64,000 nt of DNA from Butyrivibrio sp. WCD3002 (lineage in GTDB: Bacteria; Bacillota; Clostridia; Lachnospirales; Lachnospiraceae): assembly GCF_000424265.1 (NCBI RefSeq), contig NZ_KE384155.1, forward strand, positions 1 through 64,000, read 5' to 3'. Numbering within the stretch: position 1 is the first letter of the stretch; the number at the start of each line of letters is the position of its first letter. Shown here piece by piece: positions 31,402-40,915 of this stretch. The position numbers and the translations under genes were made by a program. A model generated the notes under the pieces. The model saw only the letters and a program-made list of their open reading frames with translations. It ran no database searches and had not been told where the DNA came from.

Positions 31402-32367
31402 ATGAGTTATATAGAAGTTAACAACCTAAAGAAGGACTTTGTTGTTAAAAAGAAACGTGAAAAAGGAAGGCTTTTAAGGGAGAAGGATACAGTTAATGCC
31501 CTTAAGGGCATTTCTTTTTCTGTTGATAAGGGAGAACTTGTAGGCTACATAGGTCCTAACGGAGCGGGAAAATCAACTACAGTTAAAATTCTGTCGGGAA
31601 TTCTTACTCCGGATGGAGGAAACGCAACGGTCGGCGGACTTGTGCCCTGGCAGGAGCGAAAGGCCCATGTAAAAAACATAGGTGTAGTGTTTGGACAGCG
31701 AAGCCAGCTGTGGTGGGATGTTCCGATCATAGACAGCTATTCACTTCTAAAGGATATTTACAGAATTCCTCAGGGAGATTATGAAGCAAGACTGAAGGAG
31801 CTCTCGGAGGCCCTTCAGCTTGAGGAATTTATGAAAACTCCCTTAAGACTTCTGAGTCTTGGACAGAGAATGAGAGCTGAGCTGTGTGGATCTCTTCTTC
31901 ACAGGCCCGAGCTCCTTTTTCTTGATGAGCCTACTATAGGTCTCGATGCGGTAAGTAAGCTTTCGCTTCGCGAGTTTTTAAAGTGGGAAAATAGAGAATA
32001 TGGCACCACAATCATGCTCACAACCCATGATATGGAGGATATCGCGGCACTGTGCTCAAGAGTAATGGTAATCGGCCATGGACAGAAGCTTTTCGATGGA
32101 AAACTGAATGACCTTCTCGAGCGCTTCGACACTGTCCGTAATGTCCGCGTGAAATATGATGTTGCTATTCCCGAGTTAGCGCTTCCTGAGGGCGTAGTGT
32201 GCAGTAAAACAGAGGATGGAATTGAGCTTAGCTATATGCCTTCAAAGCTCCCTACTGCGAAGCTTCTTTCAATTTTGCAGGATGCGGGAAATATCAGCGA
32301 GCTTACCTTACAGCCTGAAAACACCGATCATCTGATTGCTGCGATGTATAAGGAGCTTGACCTATGA
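31402..32367 (+). CDS. ABC-2-type exporter ATP-binding protein
   Basis: This 321-residue ATPase has Walker A GPNGAGKST, Q-loop VVFGQRSQLWWDVP, a signature of altered form LSLGQRMRAEL, Walker B LLFLDEPTIGLD and H-loop LTTHD. The QRSQLWWD stretch and C-terminal extension are typical of the ABC-2 subgroup partnered with DUF990-type permeases (multidrug or daunorubicin-like exporters). It overlaps the next gene by 4 bases. Function is export of an unknown substrate. Confidence 0.88.
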   Translation: MSYIEVNNLKKDFVVKKKREKGRLLREKDTVNALKGISFSVDKGELVGYIGPNGAGKSTTVKILSGILTPDGGNATVGGLVPWQERKAHVKNIGVVFGQRSQLWWDVPIIDSYSLLKDIYRIPQGDYEARLKELSEALQLEEFMKTPLRLLSLGQRMRAELCGSLLHRPELLFLDEPTIGLDAVSKLSLREFLKWENREYGTTIMLTTHDMEDIAALCSRVMVIGHGQKLFDGKLNDLLERFDTVRNVRVKYDVAIPELALPEGVVCSKTEDGIELSYMPSKLPTAKLLSILQDAGNISELTLQPENTDHLIAAMYKELDL

Positions 32368-33155
32368 GAGCTTATTTATCTGTTTTTAAAATGCGCCTTC
32401 GCATGGAGCTTCAGTATCGCGGCGCAATGATAGGCGGAATCCTGTGTCAGATGTTTTTCGGACTTATTCTGGTTGCGCTTTACAGGGCCCTTTATGCAGG
32501 AAAACCGCAGTCTGTTCCCATTGAAAGCGTCGCTACCTATGTGTGGCTTCAGCAGGCCTTTTTCCGTATGATGATGGCAACTGATACAGAGCTGGTGGAT
32601 AAGATCAGATCGGGAGACATTTCCTATGATCTTTGCCGCCCTGTAAATATGTATGGATTTTACTATGTAAGGGTCATGGCCCAGAAGCTTATGGGCAGCG
32701 TTATGCGTGCGGTTCCGATGTTGATAATGGCATTTCTTCTGCCAAAGGGATGGGGCGCTACACCACCGGCCTCGTTTTGGGGGCTTTTAACAGCTATTCC
32801 GGCTCTTATTCTGGGACTTTTTTGCATGTGTGCCCTTGAAAACATAACAGTGGCATTTACCATGAGAACCCTGGATTCCAAAGGAATGCAGGGACTTCTG
32901 AACCTTTTGATGATGACGTTATCAGGTAATCTTTTGCCGCTTAATCTTTTTCCTGAAAGCTGGCAAAGAGTCATAACTCTTTTTCCCTACGCACAGCTAC
33001 TTGATGCGCCGATCAGACTGTATACAGGCGAGTATTCACCTGCAAGCGCGTTTAGAGTATACGGATTGCAGGCATTTTGGGCAGTTGTCCTTATAGCTCT
33101 TGGCGTAGCTATGTGGAATGCGAACAGAAAACGTATGATAGTACAGGGTGGTTAA
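32364..33155 (+). CDS. ABC-2 family permease, subunit 1
   Basis: The 263-residue permease has six hydrophobic segments. It opens RAYLSVFKMRLRMELQYRGA as in DUF990/ABC-2 permeases. The loop ATDTELVDKIRSGDISYDLC followed by RPVN is the family hallmark near helix 3. It forms a heterodimer with the next gene product and uses the preceding ATPase. The ATGA overlap shows translational coupling. Confidence 0.85.
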   Translation: MRAYLSVFKMRLRMELQYRGAMIGGILCQMFFGLILVALYRALYAGKPQSVPIESVATYVWLQQAFFRMMMATDTELVDKIRSGDISYDLCRPVNMYGFYYVRVMAQKLMGSVMRAVPMLIMAFLLPKGWGATPPASFWGLLTAIPALILGLFCMCALENITVAFTMRTLDSKGMQGLLNLLMMTLSGNLLPLNLFPESWQRVITLFPYAQLLDAPIRLYTGEYSPASAFRVYGLQAFWAVVLIALGVAMWNANRKRMIVQGG

Positions 33156-33166
33156 AGGAAATTCTA

Positions 33167-33967
33167 ATGGACATATTTAAACTATATACAAAATCAATAG
33201 GAATGCTTTTAAAAAGTCATCTGCAATATACCAGCTCCTTCATTATGCAGACTCTGGCCCAGCTTGTAATGGAGGGCGGAGAGATGATGGTGGTCATCCT
33301 TATTGTGGACAGGTTTGAGAGCCTTAAAGGATGGAGCGGTGGCAATCTGTATTTCTTTTTTGGGATGATGTCGGTATCGTTTTATTTAACGGAGCTTTTT
33401 GGAAGAGGAATTACGGGAGATTTCCCCATGATGGTAAGGACAGGGCGCCTTGATACCTTTCTTGTAAGGCCAAGGGGAGTGCTTACGCAGGTTCTGTGCG
33501 GAGGAACGGATCCAAGGCGAATAACATGCATTGCGGTCGGAGTAGCGGCGCTTATCATGGGAAGCCGCCTTTCGGGAATATCCTGGAGTCTGCTGAAGGT
33601 GTTTGTGCTTGTTGAATCCATAGCCATGAGCATGCTTCTTATATTGGGATTATTTATGATTGAGGCAATCTTCAGTATTTTCAGTGTAAAATCCGTGGAG
33701 CTTGTAAATGCAATTACTTACGGCGGCCGAAGCGCCTGCCAGTATCCGATAGATATTTTCCCGCTTCCGCTGAGGGCTCTTTTTACGGTAATAGCGCCCT
33801 TTGCACTTACTCTTCACGTGCCCGCATCATGGATTTTGGATAAGCCGTTATACGGATGGCCCATGTGGACAGCGTTTGTTACGCCTCTTTCCGGTGCTGT
33901 GGTGTTCATAATTATGACGGCTCTGTTCCATCTTGCCATGAGACATTACAGATCAACAGGAAGTTAA
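33167..33967 (+). CDS. ABC-2 family permease, subunit 2
   Basis: The 266-residue permease has six hydrophobic segments and the same family loop (TGDFPMMVRTGRLDTFLVRP). Its conserved RTGRLD-x-x-L-x-RP corresponds to RSGDISYDLCRP in subunit 1. The start at 33167 has AAAGGA; a longer frame to 33077 lies within the previous gene. The 3' end is followed by a palindromic pair of REP-like units that probably ends transcription. Confidence 0.85.
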   Translation: MDIFKLYTKSIGMLLKSHLQYTSSFIMQTLAQLVMEGGEMMVVILIVDRFESLKGWSGGNLYFFFGMMSVSFYLTELFGRGITGDFPMMVRTGRLDTFLVRPRGVLTQVLCGGTDPRRITCIAVGVAALIMGSRLSGISWSLLKVFVLVESIAMSMLLILGLFMIEAIFSIFSVKSVELVNAITYGGRSACQYPIDIFPLPLRALFTVIAPFALTLHVPASWILDKPLYGWPMWTAFVTPLSGAVVFIIMTALFHLAMRHYRSTGS

Positions 33968-33971
33968 GACG

Positions 33972-34042
33972 CATGCCACCGGGGACGGTTCTCTTTGGCA
34001 CGATAAGCTATCGTGCCAAAGAGAACCGTCCCCGGTGGCATG
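33972..34042. repeat. Head-to-head REP-like pair forming a 34-bp perfect stem (copies 3 and 4)
   Basis: Units at 33974-34000 and 34014-34040 are exact inverted copies. With the flanking CAT and the inner CGATA/TATCG, the two 34-bp arms (33972-34005 and 34009-34042) are fully complementary around a 3-base loop AGC. It sits between two convergent genes, where it could stop transcription from both sides. Confidence 0.9.
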
Positions 34043-34051
34043 TTTTGTTTA

Positions 34052-34738
34052 TTAATCCTCAAGATATTTGTAAACGATAGCTGCGAGAGCTGCTCCTACA
34101 AGAGGGCCAACGATAAATACCCAGAGAGCAGCAATAGGTGCTGTGTTGCCGGCAAGAGCAGCTGCAACAGCAGGGCCAAAGCTTCTTGCAGGGTTTACAG
34201 ATGTGCCTGTAAGGCCGATGCCAAGGATATGCACAAGAGTAAGGGTGAAACCGATAACCAGACCGCCAAAGGAGCCATGGTTAGCCTTTTTGGAGGTAAC
34301 ACCAAGGATTGTAAGAACAAAGATGAAGGTCAGAACGATTTCAACCAGAAGACCTGCAATAGGACTGCCGTTTACACCGGCAAGACCGTTTGAACCATAG
34401 CCGCCTGTCTGATCAGTTACTCCACCTGCACCAAAGATTATAGCCAGTATTCCGGAGCCCAGAAGAGCGCCTACACACTGAGAAATAACGTAACCAAGGA
34501 AATCACCGGAATCAATGCCGCCTGTCATGAAAACGCCAAGAGATACTGCGGGATTGATGTGACAGCCTGAGATATTACCAACGCAGTAAGCCATTCCAAC
34601 AATAGTGAGACCGAAAGCCAGAGCAGTCAGCAGATAGCCACTGCCATTTGCCGCATCGCAGCCCACCAACATAGCTGTACCACAGCCAAGAACAACGAGC
34701 ACACAAGTTCCAATACATTCTGCAACATACTTCTTCAT
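34052..34738 (-). CDS. aqpZ: Aquaporin (AqpZ-like MIP channel)
   Basis: This 228-residue MIP channel has six helices and the two pore motifs HINPAVS and SVNPARS. Residues at the selectivity filter look water-type: the histidine expected in helix 5 is in LVHILGIG, and TSVNPARS carries the arginine. GlpF-type loops are absent, so it is a water channel more likely than a glycerol facilitator. The ribosome site is AAGGAGG. The leader holds a palindrome and a hairpin (34756-34787). Confidence 0.88.
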   Translation of the reverse strand: MKKYVAECIGTCVLVVLGCGTAMLVGCDAANGSGYLLTALAFGLTIVGMAYCVGNISGCHINPAVSLGVFMTGGIDSGDFLGYVISQCVGALLGSGILAIIFGAGGVTDQTGGYGSNGLAGVNGSPIAGLLVEIVLTFIFVLTILGVTSKKANHGSFGGLVIGFTLTLVHILGIGLTGTSVNPARSFGPAVAAALAGNTAPIAALWVFIVGPLVGAALAAIVYKYLED

Positions 34739-34755
34739 ACCACAACCTCCTTAAA

Positions 34756-34787
34756 ATGATTAATCATCGCATCCCCAAATAGCGATG
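34756..34787 (-). promoter_or_regulatory. Palindrome and hairpin in the aquaporin leader
   Basis: ATGATTAATCAT (34756-34767) is a perfect 12-bp palindrome. CATCGC (34765-34770) pairs with GCGATG (34782-34787). Both lie just upstream of the aquaporin ribosome site on the minus strand; the role is unknown. Confidence 0.35.
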
Positions 34788-34940
34788 AAAAATATACGTT
34801 CCACCATTATTTTACCCCTAAGAATTTTACTATGGAAGCCCCTTTTAAATATTGGTAAAATTTATTATTATCAACTAAAACTACTCATACCGGAAAGAAA
34901 AAGAACACGTTTTAGTTATCAAGTTAAGGAAGAGAAAATA

Positions 34941-35774
34941 ATGAAAAATATCATTGAAATAGAAGATGATTTTGATCTGGAAAAAATAGCTGAAAGCGGT
35001 CAATGCTTTAGATGGCAGCTGCTGGAAACAGATCAGGCAGGGAGGAAAAAATACCGTATTCCTTATCGTAACAGATGCCTTATCATCAGTGAGGCGGGCG
35101 GTAAAAGTTATGAGATCGACTGCACGGAGGAAGAATTCAGGGAAATATGGTGGGATTATTTTGATCTCTCTACGAACTACGAGAAGGTCAGAAAGAGAAT
35201 CCGCAAGAAGGACGATCCTTTCCTCTATGAAGCGGCAAAGAGCTGTATGGGTATCAGAATATTAAAGCAGGATCCATGGGAGACACTTATCAGCTTTATT
35301 ATATCCCAGAACAGAAACATACCGGCCATAAAGCGCTCAATAGAGATACTTTGCAGCATAACAGGCGATATGAAAAAGGATTCCGAGGGCCGTGAGTACT
35401 ATGCTTTTCCTGAAGCTGATGCGATTATGGAAATGAGCAGTGAGGAGCTTGCGGAGTGTAAGCTGGGATACAGAGATGAGTACGTGAGGCTTGCTGCTGA
35501 GAATATTAAGAGCGGAGTGCTTAACCTTGCGGAATTATCTGAAATGAAGGCAGAGGATGCTATAGAAGGACTTATGGAACAGAAGGGTATAGGACTTAAG
35601 GTTGCATCCTGTGTGGCACTTTTTGGACTTCATCAGCTGGATGCTTTTCCTGTTGACGTATGGATAAAGAAGGTTCTCGCCAATGAGTACCCGAATGGCT
35701 ATCCAAAGGAGAAATACGCGCCTTATAACGGCATTTATCAGCAATATATGTTTGCATATTACAGAGCTAAATAG
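34941..35774 (+). CDS. ogg: 8-oxoguanine DNA glycosylase/AP lyase (OGG type)
   Basis: This 277-residue protein has an N-terminal OGG_N-like beta domain (ESGQCFRWQLLE) and a helix-hairpin-helix GPD domain. The lyase Lys is in GIGLKVASCVALF near residue 220, and the catalytic Asp is in AFPVDVWIKKVL near residue 239. It removes 8-oxoguanine from DNA and nicks the strand. The start at 34941 follows AAGGAAGAG. An ATG at 34785 adds 52 basic and hydrophobic residues without a ribosome site. It is 12 bases before the GH2 gene, though the functions are unrelated. Confidence 0.88.
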   Translation: MKNIIEIEDDFDLEKIAESGQCFRWQLLETDQAGRKKYRIPYRNRCLIISEAGGKSYEIDCTEEEFREIWWDYFDLSTNYEKVRKRIRKKDDPFLYEAAKSCMGIRILKQDPWETLISFIISQNRNIPAIKRSIEILCSITGDMKKDSEGREYYAFPEADAIMEMSSEELAECKLGYRDEYVRLAAENIKSGVLNLAELSEMKAEDAIEGLMEQKGIGLKVASCVALFGLHQLDAFPVDVWIKKVLANEYPNGYPKEKYAPYNGIYQQYMFAYYRAK

Positions 35775-35786
35775 ACAGGAGGGAAT

Positions 35787-38249
35787 ATGAAAAAACTAGA
35801 GTTGGATAAAGAATGGATGTTTCGAAGAGGATATTTGGACAGCATTACTATGCTTGAAAATACGCCGGGAACGCTTGTTAATCTGCCTCACGATGGAATG
35901 ATCGGAACTCCCGTGTCTGCTGATGCTCCTGCAGGTGTGGACATGGGATATTTTACAGGCGGAATTTCGTGTTACACGAAATATGTTTATTTTCCAAAGG
36001 AGTGGGAGAGCGAATGCGTGGGTCTGTTATTTGACGGAGCTATGATGAATGCTACCGTTGAGATTAACGGCAGTAAAGCAGCTCTTTGGCACAACGGTTA
36101 TGCGCCTTTTTACTGCGATCTGACGGATTATGTGACCTTTGGCGAAGAAAACAGGATCACTGTGCACGTAAATACGAGCATGCAGCCAAACTCCAGATGG
36201 TACACAGGATCAGGACTTTACAGAGGCGTAAAGCTCCTTCATGGTCCACGAGTTCATATTGTTCCTGATGGAATTTATGCTTATACAAAAGAAGTTTCTG
36301 ACGGCTATGCATTCCTTGAAGCCCTTGTGGAGGTAAAAAATGCCGGACTTGGAAACAGGCTTGCAGAGATAACGGTAACGCTTATTGACGACGCAACAGG
36401 CGAGACTGTAACAGAAACAAAGCGTGTTATACAGGTATGCTCCGGCGTTTCTGAGACTGCAAGAATGGCGTTTAATGTAGAAAATCCCATACTTTGGGAT
36501 GCAGAACACCCAAATCTGTATCGCATAAAGGCTACGGTTAAGGATATTGGTGCCTACAGGACGCATTTTGTAGGAGAGGATAATGGGACAACAGATGAGG
36601 CGGAGGTACTTTTCGGAATACGCACGGTTACTGCAGATTCTGTCCGGGGGCTTCTTATCAACGGCAAAAGTGTAAAGCTTAAGGGTGGATGTCTCCATCA
36701 TGATAACGGATTGCTTGGCACGGTGACGCTTTCAAAGATTGAGGAGAGAAAGATACGAAAGCTTAAGGAGGTTGGCTTTAATGCCATTCGCACCTCTCAT
36801 AATCCGCCTTCAGCAGCCCTTATTGAGGCCTGCGACAGAATAGGTATGTATGTCTTTGATGAGGCTTTTGATGCATGGTCCATGGGAAAACGCGGCGGAG
36901 ACTATAACCAGTTTTTTGAGGCTGACTGGGAAAGAGATCTCACAGCTTTTGTAAAAAGAGACAGAACTCACCCTTCAGTCATTATGTGGTCCACAGGTAA
37001 CGAGATTCCTGAGCGCGGAGGTCTTGGCGGCGGCTATACCAGAGCTACAAGAATAGCAGAAACAATCAGGTCTCTTGATGGTACAAGGCCTGTGAGCAAC
37101 GGAATCTGCTCATTTTGGAGCGGCCTTGATGACGAATTGGCAAAGGGACAAAACCAGGCACAGAATGCCAGCGATGGTCTTAATACGAACCTATGGGAAA
37201 AGGCCACAGAGCCCTTTACAAACGGCATGGACATTGTTGGCTATAACTATATGGAAGACCTTTACGAGCGGGATCATGAGATGTTTCCTGAAAGGGTTAT
37301 TCTGGGTTCAGAAAACTTCCCTAAGGAAATTGGCTTCAGATGGCCTCTTGTTGAAAAGCTCCCTTACGTAATTGGTGATTTTACATGGACCGCATGGGAT
37401 TATCTGGGTGAAGCAGGTATCGGAAAGGCTGTATATTTTGATAAGGACGATCCAAATGCTCCAAAGCATCCATGGGATATTATGCCCCAGGGCACTTCTC
37501 CCTATCCCTGGAGAACAGCCAATGACGCAGATTTTGATATCACTGGCTTAATGATGCCGCAGGGTGCATACAGAAGCATAGTATGGGGAAGCAGCAAGAC
37601 TCATCTGTATTCAATGCATCCTGATACTTTCGGGAAAAATGAACTTGTCAGTATGTGGGGATTCCCCGGAGTGGTTTCATGCTGGAATTATAAGGGCTAT
37701 GAGGGAAAACCTGTAGAGCTGGTGGTGTTTTCAGGGGCTGAGGAAGTAGAAGTTTTGGTGAATGGCACAAGTCTCGGCAGAAAAAAGGTTCTGACAGAGA
37801 GACCTTTACCGAACAGTGTCCGCTTTGAGACTGTTTATCAGCCGGGATGCGTAGTTGCCATAAGCTATAGAGATGGAAAAGAGATTAGCAGAGATACGCT
37901 GGAAACTACCGGAGAGCCCGCAGAAATCAGGCTGATTCCTGAGTGTTCTGAAGCTCGTGCAGATGGTCATGACCTCATTTTTGTTGCTGTAGAGATTGTG
38001 GATAAGGATGGATGCGTTGTTCCTGATGCAGAGGTGTCTCTTAAGGCAGAGGTCAGTGGTCCATGCATTCTTGCAGGATTTGGATCTGCCAATCCTGTCA
38101 CGGAGGAAGATTATACGGATTCCCTGGCTGTGACCTACAGAGGCAGGGCTATGGCTATTTTGCGTTCCGGATATGATGCAGGAAGCTGCAGCCTGACAGT
38201 TGAAGCAGAAGGATTAGGAAAAGCCGAGAGTGAGCTTAATATGGCGTAA
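35787..38249 (+). CDS. Glycoside hydrolase family 2 (beta-galactosidase-like)
   Basis: This 820-residue protein has the GH2 order: N-terminal jelly-roll sugar-binding domain (SRWYTGSGLYRGVKL), immunoglobulin-like domain, TIM barrel (NAIRTSHNPPS; acid/base Glu405 in STGNEIPE; nucleophile Glu509 in LGSENFP), then DUF4982-like and Ig-like C-terminal domains. Family members are beta-galactosidases, beta-glucuronidases or beta-mannosidases; the DUF4982 layout favours beta-galactosidase. There is no signal peptide, so it works inside the cell on imported oligosaccharides. A terminator separates it from the GH51 gene. Confidence 0.88.
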   Translation: MKKLELDKEWMFRRGYLDSITMLENTPGTLVNLPHDGMIGTPVSADAPAGVDMGYFTGGISCYTKYVYFPKEWESECVGLLFDGAMMNATVEINGSKAALWHNGYAPFYCDLTDYVTFGEENRITVHVNTSMQPNSRWYTGSGLYRGVKLLHGPRVHIVPDGIYAYTKEVSDGYAFLEALVEVKNAGLGNRLAEITVTLIDDATGETVTETKRVIQVCSGVSETARMAFNVENPILWDAEHPNLYRIKATVKDIGAYRTHFVGEDNGTTDEAEVLFGIRTVTADSVRGLLINGKSVKLKGGCLHHDNGLLGTVTLSKIEERKIRKLKEVGFNAIRTSHNPPSAALIEACDRIGMYVFDEAFDAWSMGKRGGDYNQFFEADWERDLTAFVKRDRTHPSVIMWSTGNEIPERGGLGGGYTRATRIAETIRSLDGTRPVSNGICSFWSGLDDELAKGQNQAQNASDGLNTNLWEKATEPFTNGMDIVGYNYMEDLYERDHEMFPERVILGSENFPKEIGFRWPLVEKLPYVIGDFTWTAWDYLGEAGIGKAVYFDKDDPNAPKHPWDIMPQGTSPYPWRTANDADFDITGLMMPQGAYRSIVWGSSKTHLYSMHPDTFGKNELVSMWGFPGVVSCWNYKGYEGKPVELVVFSGAEEVEVLVNGTSLGRKKVLTERPLPNSVRFETVYQPGCVVAISYRDGKEISRDTLETTGEPAEIRLIPECSEARADGHDLIFVAVEIVDKDGCVVPDAEVSLKAEVSGPCILAGFGSANPVTEEDYTDSLAVTYRGRAMAILRSGYDAGSCSLTVEAEGLGKAESELNMA

Positions 38250-38295
38250 AAACCGCAAGAATTGGTAGATTAACCACAAGATTGCTTTAGAGAAC

Positions 38296-38353
38296 AAAAC
38301 CTCTTATGTGTTAAATTTTATATATAGCACATGAGGGGTTTTACTAATTGAAA
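38296..38353 (+). terminator. Terminator between the GH2 and GH51 genes
   Basis: AAAACCTC and TATGTG pair with CACAT and GAGGGGTTTT, forming a long stem with one mismatch. It stands just before the GH51 ribosome site. Confidence 0.75.
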
Positions 38354-38376
38354 AGGGTATTTGGAGGGAATAGCAA

Positions 38377-39978
38377 ATGGCACAAAATGCTAAGGTTACG
38401 GTGCACCCTGCCTATAAAGTGGGTGAGATTTCAGAGAGACTTTTTTCGGCTTTTTTAGAGCCAATCGGAACAATGGTTAACGGAACCATGTTTAATCCGA
38501 AGCATCCTACAGCAGACGAACAGGGCTTTAGAAGAGATTTTATAGATGCCCTTAAAAAGACAAAGGTTCCCGCAGTAAGATTGCCCGGTGGAAATTTCGT
38601 TTCGGCCTGGCAATGGAAGGATTCAATTGGTCCAAGGGATCAGAGAAAGGTTCATCTCGATCCGGCATGGCATCAGTATATTTTGAATGATGTGGGACAC
38701 GATGAATATCTTCAGTGGGCAGAAAAAGTAGGCACAGAGCCGCTTTATACGGTAAACATGGGAACCGGCACAATTCAGGACGCGATGGACCTTGTTGAGT
38801 ATACTAATCAGGCAGGCGGTACCTATTGGTCAGACCTTCGTAAGAAGAACGGCCATGAGGACCCCTATGATGTAAAAATGTGGTATCTGGGCAACGAAAT
38901 GGATGGACCCTGGCAGCTTGGTTCATGGGATAAAAATCCTGAAGGCTACGGCCATAAGGTACTTGAGACCTCAAAGGCAATTAAGTGGATAGATGAGACC
39001 ATAGAGACGGGCGTGTGCGGATCTTCAGCTCCCTTCATGGAAGGCTTCCCTGCATGGGACGAAGCTGTACTTGATAAGTGCTACGACGTTGTTGACTATG
39101 TGTCTGTTCATCACTATCACACAGCGGCACCGGGAGATACCAAGGCGCTCCTTGGCGGTTCTTTATACTATGAAGACTTCATCAATACTGAAATCGCAAT
39201 GATAGATTATGTGGCTTCAAAGCACAGATCACCCAAGCAGGTGATGCTTTCCTTTGATGAATACGGCGCTATGCAGAGACCATTGCAGGAGCTGCATCCC
39301 GGCTATGGCAGATACAACATGGCAAGAAACCACTATCGTTTTGATCCCGAGAGAAGATATATACTGCATGATCCCGACAACATGCCGGAGCGTCAGTTCC
39401 CCGGCGGAGATATGATAAATGCACTTTCAATGGCATCTATCCAGCTTGCGCTTTTAAGACACGCTGACAGAGTAAAGATCGGCTGTATGACAGGCGGACT
39501 TCCGGCTCTTGCAGCATCAAACCACGATCATGTTTGGAGAGCAGCTTCTCACTATGTTTTCATGCAGCTTATGAAGTATGCAAAGGGCGTAGCTCTCGAT
39601 GCCAAGGTAGAATCCGAGACCTACGACATGCCCGGATATGCCATCGAGGATACCTCACAGTACACCGGAAAAGAGGGCGTAAATTACATCGACGCTGCAA
39701 GTGCATGGGATGAAGAAAATAACAGACTGGCAGTTTTTGTAATCAACAGAAATGAGGAGTCAGATTATCCCCTTACAGTTGATTTAAAGGGCTTTGAGGG
39801 CTACAAACCGACCGGTGCCTATAAACTTCACACAAATGACCTTGAGCTCAAAAATACCTACGAGAATGACGAATTATTGATGCCTGAGGAAGAGAAAGAT
39901 TACACCTTTGAGAATGGAGAATTCAAGCTCTATGTAAAGCCTCTTTCCTGGAATGTATATGTTTTTGAAAAGGAATGA
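38377..39978 (+). CDS. Alpha-L-arabinofuranosidase, GH51
   Basis: This 533-residue protein matches GH51: GEISERLFSAFLEPIGTMVN, VRLPGGNFVSAWQWKDSIGP, acid/base Glu near 173 in WYLGNEMDGPWQ and nucleophile Glu near 295 in LSFDEYGAM, plus a C-terminal beta-sandwich. It releases arabinofuranose from arabinoxylan or arabinan oligosaccharides. There is no signal peptide, so it is intracellular. Ribosome site: TGGAGGG. With the GH2 and GH29 genes it suggests use of plant or host glycan fragments. Confidence 0.92.
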   Translation: MAQNAKVTVHPAYKVGEISERLFSAFLEPIGTMVNGTMFNPKHPTADEQGFRRDFIDALKKTKVPAVRLPGGNFVSAWQWKDSIGPRDQRKVHLDPAWHQYILNDVGHDEYLQWAEKVGTEPLYTVNMGTGTIQDAMDLVEYTNQAGGTYWSDLRKKNGHEDPYDVKMWYLGNEMDGPWQLGSWDKNPEGYGHKVLETSKAIKWIDETIETGVCGSSAPFMEGFPAWDEAVLDKCYDVVDYVSVHHYHTAAPGDTKALLGGSLYYEDFINTEIAMIDYVASKHRSPKQVMLSFDEYGAMQRPLQELHPGYGRYNMARNHYRFDPERRYILHDPDNMPERQFPGGDMINALSMASIQLALLRHADRVKIGCMTGGLPALAASNHDHVWRAASHYVFMQLMKYAKGVALDAKVESETYDMPGYAIEDTSQYTGKEGVNYIDAASAWDEENNRLAVFVINRNEESDYPLTVDLKGFEGYKPTGAYKLHTNDLELKNTYENDELLMPEEEKDYTFENGEFKLYVKPLSWNVYVFEKE

Positions 39979-40010
39979 AGAGCCGGGTGAAAATACCGGC
40001 TGAATAAAAT

Positions 40011-40053
40011 AAAACAGACAGAAATCCGAATAGAACGGACTCTGTCTGTTTTT
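40011..40053. terminator. Bidirectional terminator between convergent genes
   Basis: AAACAGACAGA (40012-40022) pairs with TCTGTCTGTTT (40041-40051), with T-runs on both strands. Confidence 0.85.
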
Positions 40054-40074
40054 CGTTTGTTGTAATATAGCTTT

Positions 40075-40827
40075 TTACGAATTAAGTCGTGAGAGGAACT
40101 GCTTTGTGCGTTCCTCCTTAGGATTATTGATAAGCTCCTTTGCAGGGCCTTTTTCCAGGATTATTCCATCATCCATGAAAATAGCTTCGTCTGCTACGTC
40201 TCTTGCGAAGGTCATTTCGTGGGTAACGATGATCATTGTGGTGTGGCGCTCGGCAAGGCGCTTGATAACTCTTAAAACTTCTCCTGTAAGCTCGGGATCA
40301 AGGGCAGAGGTGGGCTCATCAAAGCACAGGATATCCGGCTTGAGCGCAAGGGCACGGGCGATGGCTACACGCTGCTGCTGACCACCTGAGAGCTGATGAG
40401 GATAATTGTCCATTCTGTCGGAAAGCCCCATCTGATTAAGGAGAGAGCGTCCGTTTTCCATGATCCATTCTTTGTTTTTCGCTTCTGCAGTCATGAGAGG
40501 CGCAAGAGTTACGTTCTCAAGGGCTGTGTACTGCGGAAACAGATTGAACTGCTGGAAAACGAGACCAAAGTGGAGCCTGTTTTTCCTTAAAGCTTCCGGA
40601 TCTGTTATGGGAGTTGAAGCGTCAAAAAGCTTCTCACCGCGAACGGTAATAGTACCTTCATCCGGTGTCTCAAGGAAGTTGAGGCAGCGCAGAAGAGTGG
40701 TTTTTCCGCTTCCCGATGATCCGATGATGGATATGGTCTGTCCTTCCTCGAGATCAAAGCTTATTCCCTTCAGGATTTCTGTATTATCGAAACTCTTTTT
40801 TATGTTTTTTACTTCTAAAATCGGCAT
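40075..40827 (-). CDS. Polar amino acid ABC transporter, ATP-binding protein
   Basis: This 250-residue ATPase closely follows the GlnQ/HisP pattern: Walker A IGSSGSGKTTLLRCLNFLE, Q-loop VFQQFNLFPQYTALENV, LSGGQQQRVAIARALA, Walker B CFDEPTSALDPEL and H-loop VTHEM. It powers uptake with the permease and binding protein encoded just upstream on the same strand. The start ATG at 40827 fits GGTG; a GTG at 40836 is an alternative. Confidence 0.9.
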   Translation of the reverse strand: MPILEVKNIKKSFDNTEILKGISFDLEEGQTISIIGSSGSGKTTLLRCLNFLETPDEGTITVRGEKLFDASTPITDPEALRKNRLHFGLVFQQFNLFPQYTALENVTLAPLMTAEAKNKEWIMENGRSLLNQMGLSDRMDNYPHQLSGGQQQRVAIARALALKPDILCFDEPTSALDPELTGEVLRVIKRLAERHTTMIIVTHEMTFARDVADEAIFMDDGIILEKGPAKELINNPKEERTKQFLSRLNS

Positions 40828-40915
40828 ATTTTTCACCAGTCTAACTAAATATATTTGCTTATAAATCTTTATCTACCGGGCTTGGAGCCGGCTTAACAGG
40901 TAAGCCTTGCTTTGT

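Noticed and set aside
34785..34940. N-terminal extension of the OGG glycosylase
   Set aside because: No ribosome site, unlike the family, and it overlaps the divergent promoter region; ATG 34941 has a good site.
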